The notes under the pieces were generated by a model. It was not told the origin of the DNA, ran no database searches, and saw nothing but the letters and a program-made list of their open reading frames with translations. From positions 257,485-321,484 of the forward strand of contig KB311872.1 in NCBI GenBank assembly GCA_000328365.1: a stretch of 64,000 nucleotides of DNA. Direction: 5' to 3'. The position numbers and the translations under genes are program-made. Below, in pieces: positions 62,540 through 64,000 of the stretch; the first letter of the stretch is position 1; each line of letters starts with the position of its first letter. The DNA comes from Capitella teleta. Taxonomy: Eukaryota > Annelida > Polychaeta > Capitellidae.

Positions 62540-64000
62540 TTTAAAATTCCATTGGCGACATGAAACACTGCGACACTAACAGATCTGTGTGGCTACCCCA
62601 CCCCACCCCCTCGTGACGAAGCGATCGTGAAAGGAAACGTTGTCAGGAGGTCCGATTCGTCGTTTTGAATTGCTCGAAATGAAGCTTTGCCAAATCGAAA
62701 AGAAAACACATTCTGAGTCAAGTATATAACCGTGTTATCAACCCTTCTTTACATTCTATTTTAGTCGTGTGCTAACTTCGCTTTATATTTTCGTTTAATA
62801 AAGAGAGATTCGACTCACACAAAGTAATCACAAGCGCATGCTTCTTGACAGTCAGAGCACGCACTTTCTTATCATAACGTTGCCTATTAAAGTCTGCTCC
62901 ATCAATTCTTTCGCGCCGGGAAATAATGACCCAATATCGCGGGGAGTGAGATGAAGTCGGGGCTTATTGTGCGGGAGAGGAAAAAACATGCTCACCAAGT
63001 CACTATGGTGGCCTAGAGACCGCTGCTGATAATTCTCTCGCTCTCATAACCCCGTTTACTAAAGTTTCACTTCTTATAAGCATGTCATGCAACAGAAGCG
63101 GCGTGATTCTTGGATATTTGAAGGAATTATTAATACTTTATGACACGTGTAGACCCAAGGTCGATGTTGATGTGTAACAACAGAGACTTCCATATTCCCC
63201 CTGACAATTTGATCAGTAAAAGCCAGCAATAAAAGGAGACATCGTAAATCATGTTTACACCGGAAGTGACCCCATGTAACCCCAGTTGCCTTGACGTTTG
63301 ACCTAACTGCCGCTTGGCATCAAGATGTTTCTTCAGTGGAGCGTAGGTTTTACCCAATAATGACGATTTCGGTTGCAACAAATCCCCTCTTGTGGCGTGG
63401 GGGTTAGAGTCGTGGTTAGACCCTCGATTTTGCAAGCATGGTTTGTCTGGGAACTGATTTGTCTTTATCGCTGTGCAATCAGCTTGCATAATCGATGTGG
63501 ATCGGATGTCCCCACCTGCTGCAGTGTAACATCCACTCGAGTGGTTTTTATTCACCTCTCTCTCCAACGATATATTCAGGGTCATTAAACATTCCGCTCA
63601 TTCTATCCACAAATAACTGAATTCAAAATGCACTTTGCATGATGTTGGCCAACAGCAGATCTTTCTCTAATTAACTATTTAAAAATCCCACGCACAGAAA
63701 GGTTTTCTGTGTCAACAAAGTGGGATGGCATTAACAGGAACTCACGTCAGACGTGGCTATTGTAAAGGGGAAGGGGCTTTTGAGCGCCAACAATAGCATT
63801 AGTACAATCCAATTGGTAAAGTATAATTCACCCGAACTGAGAGGAATCATGCTGACTAACTCATTGAGTTCAAATGTTATAACACAGTATGTATAATGGA
63901 CAGATGATATCTTGAGAGATGCTATGTCTAAAAAAAAAGATTACACCAAGACTAAATGAAAATGTGATTAGTATCAATAGACTAACAAGTTCTCAATCGT
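62540..64000. other. Noncoding stretch to the window end
   Basis: No gene is supported. The minus-strand 151-codon frame at 63130-63585 has no recognisable domain. Confidence 0.4.

Noticed and set aside
63130-63585. 151-codon minus-strand frame
   Set aside because: No domain, mixed composition and no splice or promoter context; length alone is weak evidence.

Overview
The window looks like a gene-poor, AT-rich stretch of a marine invertebrate deuterostome genome, most likely an echinoderm or a hemichordate. I infer this from three things: class A GPCR genes whose coding part is one exon and which occur as local paralogues, tRNA-headed SINEs carrying the 'GTGTCCTTGGG..AAGGCACTTAAC' motif, and abundant AAT/AAAT microsatellites tied to LINE tails. 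I cannot name the species from sequence alone.

Three intact host protein genes are visible, all seven-transmembrane receptors. Two are close paralogues of an orphan, peptide-receptor-like rhodopsin family: 10092-11138 (+, 348 aa) and 32808-33860 (-, 350 aa). They face each other about 22 kb apart. Each coding region is a single exon with a good splice acceptor exactly 8 nt before the ATG, and the two acceptors share a branch-site-like CTTAACT at identical spacing, so the pair probably shares a 5'UTR intron. The third (57859-56521, -, 429 aa over two coding exons) is a D2-type biogenic-amine receptor with the amine-binding Asp and three TM5 serines, but with HRY in place of DRY. It is split by an intron of only 49 bp.

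The rest is noncoding DNA with decayed mobile elements. Positions 1-1125 hold a broken Ty3/Gypsy fragment cut by the window edge. A CR1/jockey-like LINE remnant spans 45905-47068 and contains a 50-N assembly gap. Two further LINE 3' ends lie on the minus strand with AAT tails (23508-24000 and 35358-35800); the second is an internally deleted derivative. Two tRNA-derived SINE families occur: family A at 5168-5357 and 36866-37126, and family B at 39092-39436, 42756-43076 and 60880-61195 plus a tail fragment near 13530. Two of the family B copies have 14-bp target-site duplications. There is also a duplicated dispersed repeat of about 190 bp (24421 and 26058), a possible mariner-type MITE (27421), and long AAAT and AAT arrays.

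Region by region: 1-5 kb Gypsy fossil then AT-rich DNA; 5-10 kb SINE A and noncoding DNA; 10-12.4 kb receptor 1; 12.4-32.7 kb noncoding DNA with microsatellites and small repeats; 32.7-33.9 kb receptor 2, whose stop codon lies inside a 46-bp tandem duplication carrying CRE palindromes; 35-43 kb a cluster of LINE/SINE insertions plus broken coding fragments of unknown family; 46-47 kb LINE; 47-56.5 kb noncoding; 56.5-57.9 kb amine receptor; 58-64 kb noncoding. I found no rRNA, stand-alone tRNA gene, CRISPR array or operon, and no multi-gene system. The most notable observations are the HRY amine receptor with its tiny intron, the conserved 5'UTR splice site of the inverted pair, and the duplicated CRE unit at a stop codon.
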